DNA of 64,000 nucleotides from Ensifer aridi (GCF_002078505.1 NZ_LUAV01000016.1:290374-354373), one strand, 5' to 3'. Shown: positions 7,824 through 16,649, counted from the stretch's first letter. Notes: generated by a model not told the origin, from the letters alone. Made by a program: numbers and translations.

Positions 7824-8996
7824 ATGAACAGCCTTTTGCTGCCACGCCAGGACGGCTCGCTCGAGAAATACCGGCTCCGGGGGACGCCGATCGCCCGCCC
7901 GGATGCGGTGCCGCGCTTCAACCGCATCGCCTATGCGGCGGCGCACGTCGTCTCCGATCCGCTGCGCGACGCCGACCCCTGGGGAAATCCGGCAATCGAC
8001 TGGGAGGCAACGATGGCCTTCCGCCATCATCTGTGGGGGCTCGGCTTCAAGATCGCCGAGGCGATGGATACCGCGCAGCGCGGCATGGGCCTTTCTTGGG
8101 CCGGCGCCCAGCAACTGATCCGCCGCTCGCTCGCCGAGGCGAAGAGCGTTCCGGGCGCCGATCTTGCCTGCGGCGCCGGCACCGACCAGCTTTCACCCGC
8201 GGAAGCGCGATCGATCGAGGATGTCATTGCGGCTTACGAAGAGCAGATCGGTTTCGTCGAGGGCGAGGGTGGCCGGGCGATCATGATGGCGAGCCGTGCG
8301 CTCGCGCGGGTGGCGCGTTCCGCCGACGACTACCGGCGCGTCTATGGCCGTATTCTCGCTCAGGCGAAGGACAAGGTTGTGCTGCATTGGCTCGGCGACA
8401 TGTTCGACCCGCAGCTCAAAGGTTACTGGGGCTCGGAGAACTTCGAGGAGGCGCTCGCGACCGTGCTGTCGATCATCGGCGAGAACAGCGCCAAGGTCGA
8501 GGGCATCAAGATCTCGCTGCTCGACAATGTCAAGGAGGTGGCGCTGCGCAACGGCCTGCCGGACGGCGTGCTCTGCTTCACCGGTGACGACTTCAACTAT
8601 GCGGAGCTGATCGAGGGCGACGGCGAGAGATACAGCCACGCACTGCTCGGCATCTTCGACGCCGTCGCGCCGTCCGCCTCCAAGGCGCTCGCTGCTCTCG
8701 CCGCGGGCGATTTTTCGACCTTCCGCGGCACGATCGAGCCGACCGTGCCGCTATCCCGCAAGATCTTCGAGGCGCCAACGCAATACTACAAGGCCGGCGT
8801 CGTCTTCCTCGCCTGGCTGAACGGCCACCAGCGCCATTTCACCCTGCCCTCCGGCCTGCAGTCGGCTCGCGGGCTCCTGCATTATGCCGACATCTTCCGT
8901 CTGGCCGATCAGGCCAATGTGCTGGATAAGCCGGATTTGGCAGCGGCGCGGATGCGCAATCTGCTTGCGGTGCTGGGAGTGGGGCAGGCGGACTAA
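7824..8996 (+). CDS. DUF993 family protein, TIM-barrel aldolase/dihydrodipicolinate-synthase-like
   Basis: This 390-residue protein belongs to DUF993, a family distantly related to dihydrodipicolinate synthase and N-acetylneuraminate lyase. I infer Lys229 in VEGIKISLLD as the Schiff-base lysine, because the DHDPS family carries GIK at that strand; LCFTGDDFNYAELI follows, as the substrate loop does in relatives. The ATG at 7824 is preceded by GAGGAGG 10 bases upstream. The gene diverges from the LacI/dehydrogenase operon and shares its control region. It may cleave or dehydrate a keto-sugar acid made by the dehydrogenase, but no reaction is proven for the family as far as I know. Its stop overlaps that of the convergent peptidase gene. 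Confidence 0.8.
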   Translation: MNSLLLPRQDGSLEKYRLRGTPIARPDAVPRFNRIAYAAAHVVSDPLRDADPWGNPAIDWEATMAFRHHLWGLGFKIAEAMDTAQRGMGLSWAGAQQLIRRSLAEAKSVPGADLACGAGTDQLSPAEARSIEDVIAAYEEQIGFVEGEGGRAIMMASRALARVARSADDYRRVYGRILAQAKDKVVLHWLGDMFDPQLKGYWGSENFEEALATVLSIIGENSAKVEGIKISLLDNVKEVALRNGLPDGVLCFTGDDFNYAELIEGDGERYSHALLGIFDAVAPSASKALAALAAGDFSTFRGTIEPTVPLSRKIFEAPTQYYKAGVVFLAWLNGHQRHFTLPSGLQSARGLLHYADIFRLADQANVLDKPDLAAARMRNLLAVLGVGQAD

Positions 8997-11080
8997 GAGG
9001 CGGGCGAGGGCGGCGCTACTGCCACCAACCCCTTTTTCGCCAGCATCGCGTCCGGGCTCGGCAGCTTGCCGCGGAAGGCCTTATAGGCGTCTTCCGGATC
9101 TATCGAGCCGCCGACGGAATAGATGTTGTCCTTGAGCCTGGCCGCCATCGCCGGGTCGAAGGGATTGCCGGTCTCCTCGAAGGCGGCGAGGGCGTCGGCG
9201 TCGAGCACTTCCGACCACATGTAGGAGTAGTAGCCGGCGGAATAGCCGTCGCCGGAGAAGACGTGCAGGAAGTGCGGGCTGCGGTGACGCATGACGATCG
9301 ATTTCGGCATGCCGATTTTCTCGAGTGTCGCCGCTTCCAGCATCATCGGATCACTGACCGGTTCCGCCGTGTGATAGGCCATGTCGACGAGCGCCGAGGC
9401 AGTGAACTCGACGGTGGCGAAGCCGGAATTGAAAGTTCGGGCCGCAAGCACCTTGTCGAGCAGCGCCTCGGGCATCGGTTCACCGGTACGGTAGTGCACG
9501 GCATATTTCCTCAGGATCTCCGGCACCGTCAGCCAGTGCTCATAGAGCTGCGACGGCAGTTCGACGAAATCGCGCGAAACGCCCGTGCCGGAGACGGTCG
9601 GGTAGGTGACGTCGGAAAGCATGCCGTGCAGTGCGTGGCCGAATTCGTGGAAGAGGGTGCGGGCGTCATCGATTGAGAGCAATGCCGGCTTACCGTCGGC
9701 GGGTTTTGCGAAATTGCAGACATTGTAGACGATCGGGATTTCGCCGATCGTCCCGTTCTCGAGCTTCAGCTTGTGCTGCGACTGGAACGAGCTCATCCAG
9801 GCGCCCGAGCGCTTGGAGGGACGGGCGAAATAGTCGCCGAGGAAGAGCGCCACGAGCTTGCCCGAGGCGTCGCGAATCTCGAAGACGCGGACATCCGGAT
9901 GATAGGCGGTAATTCCCTTCTTCTCCGTCGCCGTGATGCCGAAAAGACGATGGGCGACATCGAAGCAGGCATCGATGATCTTTTCGAGCTGCAGATACGG
10001 CTTCAACTCGCTTTCCGAGAAGCTGAACTTTTCAGTCCTCAGCTTTTCGGCATAGTGGCGCCAGTCCCACGGCATGACCTCGTGATTGCGACCTTCCGCC
10101 GCGATCAGCTTGGCGAGATCGGCCTCCTCTTCGCGGGCGCGCGCCACCGCCTTTTCCCAGACCTGCAGCAACAGGCCGGTGACGGCCTCCGGCGTCTTCG
10201 CCATCGTGTCGTCGAGCTTCAGTGCCGCATAGTTCCCGTAGCCGAGCAGCTTCGCCTTCTCGGCCCTGAGTGCGAGAGTCTCGGCGATGATGGCGCGGTT
10301 GTCGGTCTCGCCGCCGTTTTCGCCGCGCGCCGTCCAGGCTCTGAACGCCTGCTCGCGAAGCTCCCGGTTCTCCGAAAAGGTCAGGAACGGCTCGATGATC
10401 GAACGCGACAGAGTGACCGCGTATTTGCCCTCCTCGCCGCGGTCGCGCGCGACGGCCGCCATCGCGTCCCTGAGGAAGTCGGGGAGACCCGCCAGTTCCT
10501 CTTCGCTTGTCAGTAGCAGCACCCAGTCCTTCTCGTCGGCAAGCACGTTCTGACCGAATTTCGCTCCGAGACCGGCGAGCCTCTCGTTGATCGCCGCAAG
10601 ACGCTCCTGCTCGGGCTTGTCGAGCTTGGCGCCCGATTTCACAAAGCCCTTCCAGTGCCGTTCGAGGACGCGCGTCGCCTCGAGATCGAGGCCGAGTTCC
10701 TCCCGCTGCTCCCAGAGCGTATCGATTCGGCGGAAGAGGGCAGGATTGGTGCCGATCTTCGAGTAATGGCGCGACATCTTCGGCGCGATCTCGCGCTCGA
10801 GCGCCTGGATCATCTCGTTGGTATCTGCTCCAGCCTTGGTCCAGAAAAGGGCCGAGACGCGCGAAAGATCATCGCCGGCGATTTCCAGCGCGACGACGGT
10901 GTTCTCGAAGCTCGGAGGTTCCGGATTGCCGGCGATCGCCTCGATCTCCGCCTCATGGGCGGCGAAGGCGGCCTCGAAGGCGGGCGCGAAATCTTCGTCC
11001 TTGATCGCTTCGAAACGCGGCAGGCCTTCATGCCCGGTCCAATTCACCAGGGCGGGATTGAGCGAAGCACTCGCAGTCAT
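8993..11080 (-). CDS. M3-family zinc oligopeptidase (oligopeptidase A / dipeptidyl carboxypeptidase type)
   Basis: The 695-residue cytoplasmic metallopeptidase carries the thimet-oligopeptidase zinc motif HEFGH at residues 478-482 (LFHEFGHALHGML). The third zinc ligand would be a Glu in the following helix. The N-terminus (NPALVNWTGHEGLPRFEAIKDEDF) is typical of the OpdA/Dcp branch, as is the length near 690. It degrades short peptides from protein turnover. The start at 11080 has AAAGGAA upstream, and no signal peptide is present. Its TAG overlaps the TAA of the convergent DUF993 gene by 3 bases, leaving no room for a terminator between them. Confidence 0.9.
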   Translation of the reverse strand: MTASASLNPALVNWTGHEGLPRFEAIKDEDFAPAFEAAFAAHEAEIEAIAGNPEPPSFENTVVALEIAGDDLSRVSALFWTKAGADTNEMIQALEREIAPKMSRHYSKIGTNPALFRRIDTLWEQREELGLDLEATRVLERHWKGFVKSGAKLDKPEQERLAAINERLAGLGAKFGQNVLADEKDWVLLLTSEEELAGLPDFLRDAMAAVARDRGEEGKYAVTLSRSIIEPFLTFSENRELREQAFRAWTARGENGGETDNRAIIAETLALRAEKAKLLGYGNYAALKLDDTMAKTPEAVTGLLLQVWEKAVARAREEEADLAKLIAAEGRNHEVMPWDWRHYAEKLRTEKFSFSESELKPYLQLEKIIDACFDVAHRLFGITATEKKGITAYHPDVRVFEIRDASGKLVALFLGDYFARPSKRSGAWMSSFQSQHKLKLENGTIGEIPIVYNVCNFAKPADGKPALLSIDDARTLFHEFGHALHGMLSDVTYPTVSGTGVSRDFVELPSQLYEHWLTVPEILRKYAVHYRTGEPMPEALLDKVLAARTFNSGFATVEFTASALVDMAYHTAEPVSDPMMLEAATLEKIGMPKSIVMRHRSPHFLHVFSGDGYSAGYYSYMWSEVLDADALAAFEETGNPFDPAMAARLKDNIYSVGGSIDPEDAYKAFRGKLPSPDAMLAKKGLVAVAPPSPAS

Positions 11081-11170
11081 GGGATTCCTTTCGCATGCAG
11101 GACCGGCAAGGCCGGAAGAGGTTGTGCGCGAGGCGCGGAGAAAGTCAGGTGGTCCGGCCGAAGCCAACCG

Positions 11171-11812
11171 TCAAGGCTTGCGCACGCCAAAAAGACCGGG
11201 TGCCGCATGCCAGACCGCCTGCGCCGCGAAACCGATAAACAGCAGCCCCGAGAGCCGGACGATCGTCAGCTCGTGGCGGCGATAGAAGCGGCGCACGACC
11301 GAGGCGCCGATGATCGCGATCAGGATCACGTCGGCAATCAGGAAACCGGTCAGCGACACCGCGAGCAGCATCGGCAGGGCAGTGAATTCCAGCGCGTTGG
11401 CGGAGCCGGCGAGAAGTGCGGTAAAGGTCGCAAGCGCCACCGGATAGCCCTTGGGATTGGTGAGGCCGAAGATGAGCCCACGCCTGAGCGGCCGCTCGAC
11501 GGTCAGGAGCGGCCTGTTCTCGCCCTTCGGGCGGGCGTTGAGGGCCGTCCAGCCGATCCAGGCGAGATAGGCGCCGCAGATGAGGCCGAGGACATCGAAG
11601 ACTGCCGTGCCGATCGACCGGGCGCCGATGATGGCGACGAGCGCCAGCCCCGACCACAGGAGATCGCCGGCAAGATGGCCGCCCATGAACAGCGCACCGG
11701 CTCTTCGACCTTGGCCGGCGCCGATGCCGAGCAGCGCCAGAAAGGCGGGGCCGGGGATCAGCGTATAGGAGAGCGCGGCGAGAAAGGCACCGACAAAAAG
11801 CGTCTCGGACAT
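11171..11812 (-). CDS. LysE/RhtB-family amino-acid exporter
   Basis: The 213-residue membrane protein opens with the family signature SYTLIPGPAFLALLGIGAGQGRRAG and has about six hydrophobic segments, with GLTNPKGYPVALATF in the middle, as in LysE/RhtB translocators. Members export amino acids or derivatives across the inner membrane. The start at 11812 is chosen because the conserved N-terminus begins there; the ribosome site is weak. It lies 90 bases downstream of the leftward reading boundary of the peptidase gene, on the same strand, and may be cotranscribed. The exported compound is unknown. Confidence 0.85.
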   Translation of the reverse strand: MSETLFVGAFLAALSYTLIPGPAFLALLGIGAGQGRRAGALFMGGHLAGDLLWSGLALVAIIGARSIGTAVFDVLGLICGAYLAWIGWTALNARPKGENRPLLTVERPLRRGLIFGLTNPKGYPVALATFTALLAGSANALEFTALPMLLAVSLTGFLIADVILIAIIGASVVRRFYRRHELTIVRLSGLLFIGFAAQAVWHAAPGLFGVRKP

Positions 11813-11987
11813 ATCGGAAACCCCGGGGTTGCAGCTCGGCCATTCGAGCCGCTGCACTTGATTCCGTCAAGCGGAAACGTGGTTGGGGGAGGGCTGGGCA
11901 GGCGATAGCGGTGAGAAGAAGGAGCCGTACAATTCTTTCGCCGATGCAATTTCCCTCGAAACGAAGTTGCGCTAAGAACGCGGCCTG

Positions 11988-12089
11988 CAGCACCGTGCGC
12001 CTGTTTGGACGCACTAAGGTCGCTGTGCATTTTAAGGTGCTGCATGCTCTCATCCTTAAATCGGGCGGGATTTAAGGGAACGTGCAGTG
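11988..12089 (+). repeat. RIME1-like double-hairpin repeat, copy 1
   Basis: The sequence has a first palindrome (GTGCG...CGCAC) and a second one (GCATG...CCTTAAATCG...TTTAAGG...CGTGC). It shares the layout of copies at 16107, 30732 and 58688. It lies directly before leuB. The size near 100 bases and two palindromes match what I recall of the Rhizobium intergenic mosaic element RIME1. Confidence 0.75.
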
Positions 12090-12112
12090 TTTCCCCGCGA
12101 AAAGGACTATCC

Positions 12113-13225
12113 ATGACTGTGCGCAATCTCTTCCTTCTGCCCGGCGACGGCATCGGCCCGGAAGCCATGGCGGAAGTCCGCAAAATCATCGCTTACATGA
12201 ACGCCGAGCTCGCTGCCGGGTTCGTGACGGACGAGGGACTTGTGGGTGGTTCGGCCTATGACGCCCACGGCGCGGCGATCTCGGAAGGCGACATGGCGAA
12301 AGCGCTTGCCGCCGATGCCGTGCTCTTCGGTGCCGTCGGCGGACCGAAGTGGGATGCCGTGCCCTACGAAGTGCGGCCGGAAGCCGGGCTCCTGCGCCTG
12401 CGCAAGGATCTGGAACTCTTCGCCAACCTCAGGCCCGCCATCTGCTATCCGGCGCTTGCCAACGCGTCCTCGCTGAAACCGGAGCTCGTCGAAGGCCTCG
12501 ACATCCTCATCGTCCGCGAACTGACCGGCGGCGTCTATTTCGGCGAGCCGAAGGAGATCATCGACCTCGGCAACGGCCAGAAGCGCGGCATCGACACGCA
12601 GGTCTACGACACCTACGAAATCGAGCGCATCGCCGGTGTCGCCTTCGAACTCGCACGCACCCGCAAGAACCGCGTCTGCTCGATGGAAAAGCGCAACGTC
12701 ATGAAGTCGGGCGTGCTCTGGAACCAGGTCGTCACCGAGACCCACAAGGCGAAATATGCCGACGTCCAGCTCGAGCATATGCTGGCGGACGCCGGCGGCA
12801 TGCAGCTCGTTCGTCAGCCGAAGCAGTTCGACGTGATCGTCACCGACAACCTCTTCGGCGACATGCTCTCCGACGTCGCTGCGATGCTCACCGGTTCGCT
12901 TGGCATGCTGCCTTCGGCTTCGCTCGGCGCGCCCGATGCAAAGACCGGCAAGCGCAAGGCGCTCTATGAGCCGGTGCACGGCTCGGCGCCGGACATCGCC
13001 GGCAAGGGCATCGCCAACCCGATCGCGATGATTGCCTCCTTTGCCATGTGCCTGCGCTACTCCTTCAACCTGGTCAAGGAAGCGGACAATCTGGAAAAGG
13101 CAATCGCCAACGTGCTCGACAAGGGCATCCGCACCGGCGACATCATGGCGGAAGGCTCCCGCCAGGTCGGCACCACCGAGATGGGCGACGCGATCCTTGC
13201 CGAGTTCAAGGCGCTTTCGGCCTGA
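12113..13225 (+). CDS. leuB: 3-isopropylmalate dehydrogenase
   Basis: The 370-residue enzyme oxidatively decarboxylates 3-isopropylmalate in leucine synthesis. Visible motifs are the N-terminal LLPGDGIGPE (8-17), the substrate arginines in LRLRKDLELFANLRP (94-108), RELTGGVYFGEP (135-146), catalytic Lys198 in NVMKSGVLW, metal-binding aspartates in TDNLFGDMLSD (244-254), and GSAPDIAGKGIANP for NAD. The ATG at 12113 follows AAAGGA. A RIME1-like repeat lies just upstream and a clear terminator at 13257-13290 ends the gene, so it looks monocistronic. Confidence 0.97.
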   Translation: MTVRNLFLLPGDGIGPEAMAEVRKIIAYMNAELAAGFVTDEGLVGGSAYDAHGAAISEGDMAKALAADAVLFGAVGGPKWDAVPYEVRPEAGLLRLRKDLELFANLRPAICYPALANASSLKPELVEGLDILIVRELTGGVYFGEPKEIIDLGNGQKRGIDTQVYDTYEIERIAGVAFELARTRKNRVCSMEKRNVMKSGVLWNQVVTETHKAKYADVQLEHMLADAGGMQLVRQPKQFDVIVTDNLFGDMLSDVAAMLTGSLGMLPSASLGAPDAKTGKRKALYEPVHGSAPDIAGKGIANPIAMIASFAMCLRYSFNLVKEADNLEKAIANVLDKGIRTGDIMAEGSRQVGTTEMGDAILAEFKALSA

Positions 13226-13256
13226 CCAGCCGCGCCCTCTTTGCCCGCAAGCCGAA

Positions 13257-13290
13257 GAAACACCTCCGGATGACCTCCGGAGGTGTTTTC
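13257..13290 (+). terminator. rho-independent terminator of leuB
   Basis: An 11-base stem AACACCTCCGG / CCGGAGGTGTT with a 7-base loop is followed by TTC after TTTT. It lies 34 bases after the leuB stop. Confidence 0.85.
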
Positions 13291-13356
13291 GTTGGAATCC
13301 CTTGATTTTTCCTCCTTCGCCTTCACATGGATGAAAGCGATCAGGGAAAAGCAAAC

Positions 13357-14070
13357 ATGAACCAACCACTTGCCTCCACAGGCTGGATCTTTCTCACGAC
13401 GCTCATCCTGGTGCTGGCCTTCGTTCCTTTCGATCCGCAATTATCGGAATGGGCACAGGGCCTTCCGGACGAGATCGTCGACTTCAACCGGACGATCACC
13501 GATTTCGGCACCTTTGCCTGGATGATCTACACTTCGACTTTTCTGCTGCTGATCGCCTTCATTGCCAAGCGCGCCTCCGCCCGCGACACCGTTCAACAAA
13601 GAGCCCGATCCGCCCGCAATCTCTCGGCCTACTTCCTACTGACGGTTGGCACCGCGAGCGCGCTGGTGCATGGGCTCAAATTCCTGATCGGGCGCGCCCG
13701 CCCGGAACTTTTCGCCGACTACGGCGCCTACAGCCTCGCGCCTTTCACCGGTGACAGGTTGTTCGAGAGCTTCCCCTCGGGGCATTCGACCGCCGCCGGC
13801 GCCCTCTTCGGCGCGCTGGCAATGCTGCTGCCGCAGCTAAGGCCGCTGTTTTTCATACTGGCGCTGTTGATCGGCGTTTCGCGCGTCATCGTCGGCGCCC
13901 ATTATCCGAGCGACGTCGCGGCCGGCCTCCTCCTCGGCCTCTGGGTCGCCATGATGATGGCCTTTCTTTTCGCTCGCGAAGGCTGGCTCTTCCGCCTGGA
14001 CGCTGCCGGGTGGCCGATGCCGAAGGTGGCGGACCCCAACAGGAGGACGAATAGGCAGGAAGGCAAATAA
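13357..14070 (+). CDS. PAP2-family membrane phosphatase
   Basis: The 237-residue protein has several membrane segments and the three PAP2 motifs in order: KFLIGRARP, FPSGHST and SRVIVGAHYPSDV. These form the histidine-based active site of lipid phosphatases such as undecaprenyl-pyrophosphate, phosphatidic-acid or lipid A phosphatases, with the site facing the periplasm. The ATG at 13357 follows CAGGGA; an upstream ATG at 13327 lacks a ribosome site. A hairpin with a minus-strand T-run separates it from the convergent transporter. The lipid substrate cannot be told from sequence. Confidence 0.88.
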   Translation: MNQPLASTGWIFLTTLILVLAFVPFDPQLSEWAQGLPDEIVDFNRTITDFGTFAWMIYTSTFLLLIAFIAKRASARDTVQQRARSARNLSAYFLLTVGTASALVHGLKFLIGRARPELFADYGAYSLAPFTGDRLFESFPSGHSTAAGALFGALAMLLPQLRPLFFILALLIGVSRVIVGAHYPSDVAAGLLLGLWVAMMMAFLFAREGWLFRLDAAGWPMPKVADPNRRTNRQEGK

Positions 14071-14096
14071 AAAGCCGGCGCGGAAGGCCGCGCCGG
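14068..14096 (-). terminator. rho-independent terminator of the MFS transporter gene
   Basis: A perfect 9-base stem CCGGCGCGG / CCGCGCCGG with an AAGG loop is followed on the minus strand by CTTTTTATTT. It also folds at the end of the convergent PAP2 transcript but lacks a T-run there. Confidence 0.8.
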
Positions 14097-14145
14097 AGGC
14101 AGGAGAGCTCATTTTTCGGGATGAGGCTTTCCGCCCCTATCCCGC

Positions 14146-16035
14146 TCAATCAAGCGTGTGGATGTCCCGATCCTTGGTTTCCGGCAGGAAGAGCATGCCG
14201 ATGACCAGCGTGATGCCGGCGAAGACGATCGGATACCACAGGCCGTAGTAGATATCGCCCTTGGCCGCGCTCATCGCGAAGGCCGTTGCCGGAAGCAGGC
14301 CGCCGAACCAGCCATTGCCGATATGATAGGGCAGCGACATGCCGGTGTAGCGGATGCGGGTCGGGAAGAGCTCAACCAGGAGAGCGGCGATCGGGCCATA
14401 GACCATCGTCACATAAATGACGAGGACGCTCAGGATAGCGATGATCACCGTCCAGTTGACGCGGGCCGGGTCGGCCACCATGGTGAAGGGGCCGCCCTTG
14501 TCGATCGAATAGACCGCCATTTCGGTGGCACCGCCGAGTTCTTCCTTGGTCAGCAGCTTGTCAGCGATCAGCTTGTCGGCCGGAACCACGGTCTTCTCGC
14601 CGGCGCGGACAGCAGCGGCGTCGAGTGCCAACTCGGGATTGGCCGCGACGAAGGCGTCGAGCTTGGATTCAGGCACTTTGGCAGCACCGCGTACGAGCGG
14701 GTAGCCAGAGGTCTGCAGGGCCATGTTGACCTGTTTCTTGAATGCGGCGTCTTCGGACTTGGCCTTGTCGCCGGCAGCAACCGCATCATAGCCCGTGATC
14801 GTCGTTTCGCCGATCTTCACCGTTGCCGGGGTGCCCGCAGCTGCCGTGGTCACGACGTCATAGGGAACGGAGTTCTTGGTCAGGAAGTCGGTGGCGATGT
14901 CGCAGGAAGTCGTGAACTTCTGGACGCCAGTCGGGTTGAACTGGAAATTGCAGTCGCCCGGAGCGGCGGTGACGGTTGCACGAATGTTCTGCTGCGCCTC
15001 CGCAAGCGCCGGATTGCCGGCCCATGTCATCGCCTTGAACAGCGGGAAGTAGGTGAGCATGGCAAGCAGCAGGCCCGCCATGATGATCGGCTTGCGTCCG
15101 ATCTTGTCCGAGAGCCAACCGAAGAAGACGAAGAAGCCGGTACCGATCAGAAGCGATGCGGCGACCATCAGGTTAGCCGCCTGAGCGTCGACCTTGAGAA
15201 TGTTCTGCAGGAAGAACAGCGCGTAGAACTGGCCGGAATACCAGACCACGGCCTGGCCGACGACGGCGCCGAAGAGAGCCAGAAGGGCGATCTTGGCGTT
15301 GCGCCATTGACCGAAGGCCTCCGTCAACGGCGCCTTCGAACCCTTGCCTTCTTCCTTCATCTTCTTGAAGGCGGGCGACTCGTTCATCTTCAGCCGGATC
15401 CAGACAGAAACGCCGAGCAGCACGCAAGACAGCAGGAACGGTATGCGCCAACCCCACGCAGCGAAAGCTTCCTTACCCACGATGAACTGCACGAGAAGGA
15501 TAACGACGAGCGACAGGAACAGGCCAAGGGTCGCCGTCGTCTGGATCCACGATGTGAAATAGCCGCGGCGGCCATGCGGCGCGTGCTCGGCGACATAGGT
15601 TGCGGCACCGCCATATTCACCGCCGAGCGCCAGGCCCTGCAGCAGACGCAGGACGATCAGGATGATGGGCGCGGTGATGCCGATCGAGGCCGATCCGGGC
15701 AGAACGCCGACGAGAAAAGTCGACAGGCCCATGATCAGGATGGTGACGAGGAACGTGTATTTGCGGCCGACGAGATCGCCGAGACGGCCGAAGACTAGCG
15801 CGCCGAAGGGTCGCACCAGGAAGCCGGCGGCAAAGGCCAGCAGCGCGAAGATGTTCCGGGTCGTCTCCGGATACTGGCTGAAGAATGTCGCGCCAATATA
15901 AAGGGCAAGCGACCCGTAAAGATAGAAATCGTACCATTCGAACACGGTGCCGAGCGAAGAGGCGAAGATGACCTTCTTCTCTTCACCGGTCATTGGGCCG
16001 GCTCTTGCGCCGTCCGCCGTTGCGACATTCGCCAT
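14146..16035 (-). CDS. MFS transporter, metabolite:H+ symporter (MHS) type, with a large periplasmic insertion
   Basis: The protein has 629 residues, about 190 more than usual for the MHS branch (proline/betaine, shikimate, alpha-ketoglutarate carriers). It begins with SSLGTVFEWYDFYLYGSLA, has the MFS loop motif GRLGDLVGRK (83-92) and GLALGGEYGGAATYVAEHAP, both MHS hallmarks. Six helices precede the central loop, and the motif repeats as GWLSDKIGRK. Between helix 9 and helix 10 (about residues 337-525) lies a soluble Ala/Lys/Thr-rich segment with two cysteines (GDCNF, TSCDIA), which topology places in the periplasm. The ATG at 16035 follows GGAGG. The substrate is unknown; an organic acid or betaine is likely. 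Confidence 0.88.
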   Translation of the reverse strand: MANVATADGARAGPMTGEEKKVIFASSLGTVFEWYDFYLYGSLALYIGATFFSQYPETTRNIFALLAFAAGFLVRPFGALVFGRLGDLVGRKYTFLVTILIMGLSTFLVGVLPGSASIGITAPIILIVLRLLQGLALGGEYGGAATYVAEHAPHGRRGYFTSWIQTTATLGLFLSLVVILLVQFIVGKEAFAAWGWRIPFLLSCVLLGVSVWIRLKMNESPAFKKMKEEGKGSKAPLTEAFGQWRNAKIALLALFGAVVGQAVVWYSGQFYALFFLQNILKVDAQAANLMVAASLLIGTGFFVFFGWLSDKIGRKPIIMAGLLLAMLTYFPLFKAMTWAGNPALAEAQQNIRATVTAAPGDCNFQFNPTGVQKFTTSCDIATDFLTKNSVPYDVVTTAAAGTPATVKIGETTITGYDAVAAGDKAKSEDAAFKKQVNMALQTSGYPLVRGAAKVPESKLDAFVAANPELALDAAAVRAGEKTVVPADKLIADKLLTKEELGGATEMAVYSIDKGGPFTMVADPARVNWTVIIAILSVLVIYVTMVYGPIAALLVELFPTRIRYTGMSLPYHIGNGWFGGLLPATAFAMSAAKGDIYYGLWYPIVFAGITLVIGMLFLPETKDRDIHTLD

Positions 16036-16106
16036 TTTGATATCCTCCACTTCAAAAACGGCATACTGGAGCGCCCGTTGTTGTCTGATCCGGTTTCCTC
16101 CCCTTA

Positions 16107-16208
16107 CAGCGCCGCGCGTCTATTCAGACGCGCAAAAATCGCTGTAACACTTTCAAGTGCTGCATGATTTCTCCTTAAATCGATTCCGATTTAGGGAATC
16201 ATGCAGTG
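16107..16208 (+). repeat. RIME1-like double-hairpin repeat, copy 2
   Basis: The first hairpin is a perfect GCGCGTCT-attc-AGACGCGC. The second pairs CATGATT with AATCATG around CCTTAAATCG/CGATTTAGG. It lies between the MFS gene and the asd leader. The rest of the 16036-16408 gap shows nothing else I recognise. Confidence 0.8.
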
Positions 16209-16407
16209 AGTCTCCGGACGGGGTGCGCCTTGTGAGAGGATGTCAGAAAAGTGAGGGCCGAGGCAGGGATGCTTTCGGCTTATGACTTTCGTCTAATGCG
16301 GCGATCAAGCGCGCCTCATGAGCCGGATCACGGAAAAGTGTGACGCATCCTTCCGCCCCGAACCGGAGCGGACTGAACTGAGGGACTCGCGCGAGACGCG
16401 CCGCCTT

Positions 16408-16436
16408 CTTGACTCTTGCCGAAAAGCGGGTATGAG
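16408..16436 (+). promoter_or_regulatory. promoter of the asd leader transcript
   Basis: CTTGACT (-35, TTGACT at 16409-16414) is followed after 16 bases by TATGAG (-10, 16431-16436). Transcription would begin near 16443, about 17 bases before the leader peptide start codon. The CTTGAC form is the usual rhizobial -35. Confidence 0.6.
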
Positions 16437-16459
16437 CAGCGGCGAACGAGGAAACCGCC

Positions 16460-16579
16460 ATGCGACCGAACGGTCCGTCCATTGCTGCGCTGAACTTGCC
16501 GGCCCAATCCGCCGGGCGGGTTCACCATTTCTCGCTCGCTAGCAAAACCACGGCCAAAACGACGACGAAAACCGTCTGA
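16460..16579 (+). CDS. candidate Thr/Lys-rich leader peptide of asd (attenuator)
   Basis: This 39-codon frame starts with ATG 7 bases after GAGGAAA, a good ribosome site, and sits just downstream of a plausible promoter. Its C-terminal tail reads SKTTAKTTTKTV: six Thr and three Lys codons within the last eleven residues. Threonine and lysine are end products of the aspartate pathway that asd feeds. Stable stem-loops follow at 16591-16625 and 16629-16643 before asd starts at 16692. This is the layout of amino-acid attenuators such as thrL. The attenuation role is inferred; the frame, its ribosome site and its composition are seen directly. Confidence 0.6.
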   Translation: MRPNGPSIAALNLPAQSAGRVHHFSLASKTTAKTTTKTV

Positions 16580-16590
16580 CGTCTCTGGCC

Positions 16591-16649
16591 CTCCGCTCTC
16601 TCCCCGGTAAGGCCGGGGACCGGAGCCTCGCGGACGATCCGCGCGGTTT
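16591..16649 (+). promoter_or_regulatory. stem-loops between the leader peptide and asd (possible attenuator)
   Basis: The first stem-loop pairs CTCCG (16591-16595) with CGGAG (16621-16625) and TCCCCGG (16601-16607) with CCGGGGA (16613-16619). The second pairs CGCGGA (16629-16634) with TCCGCG (16638-16643) and runs into CGGTTTCCCC, a weak T-run. One of these may act as terminator and the other as part of the alternative fold; the alternatives were not computed. Confidence 0.45.
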
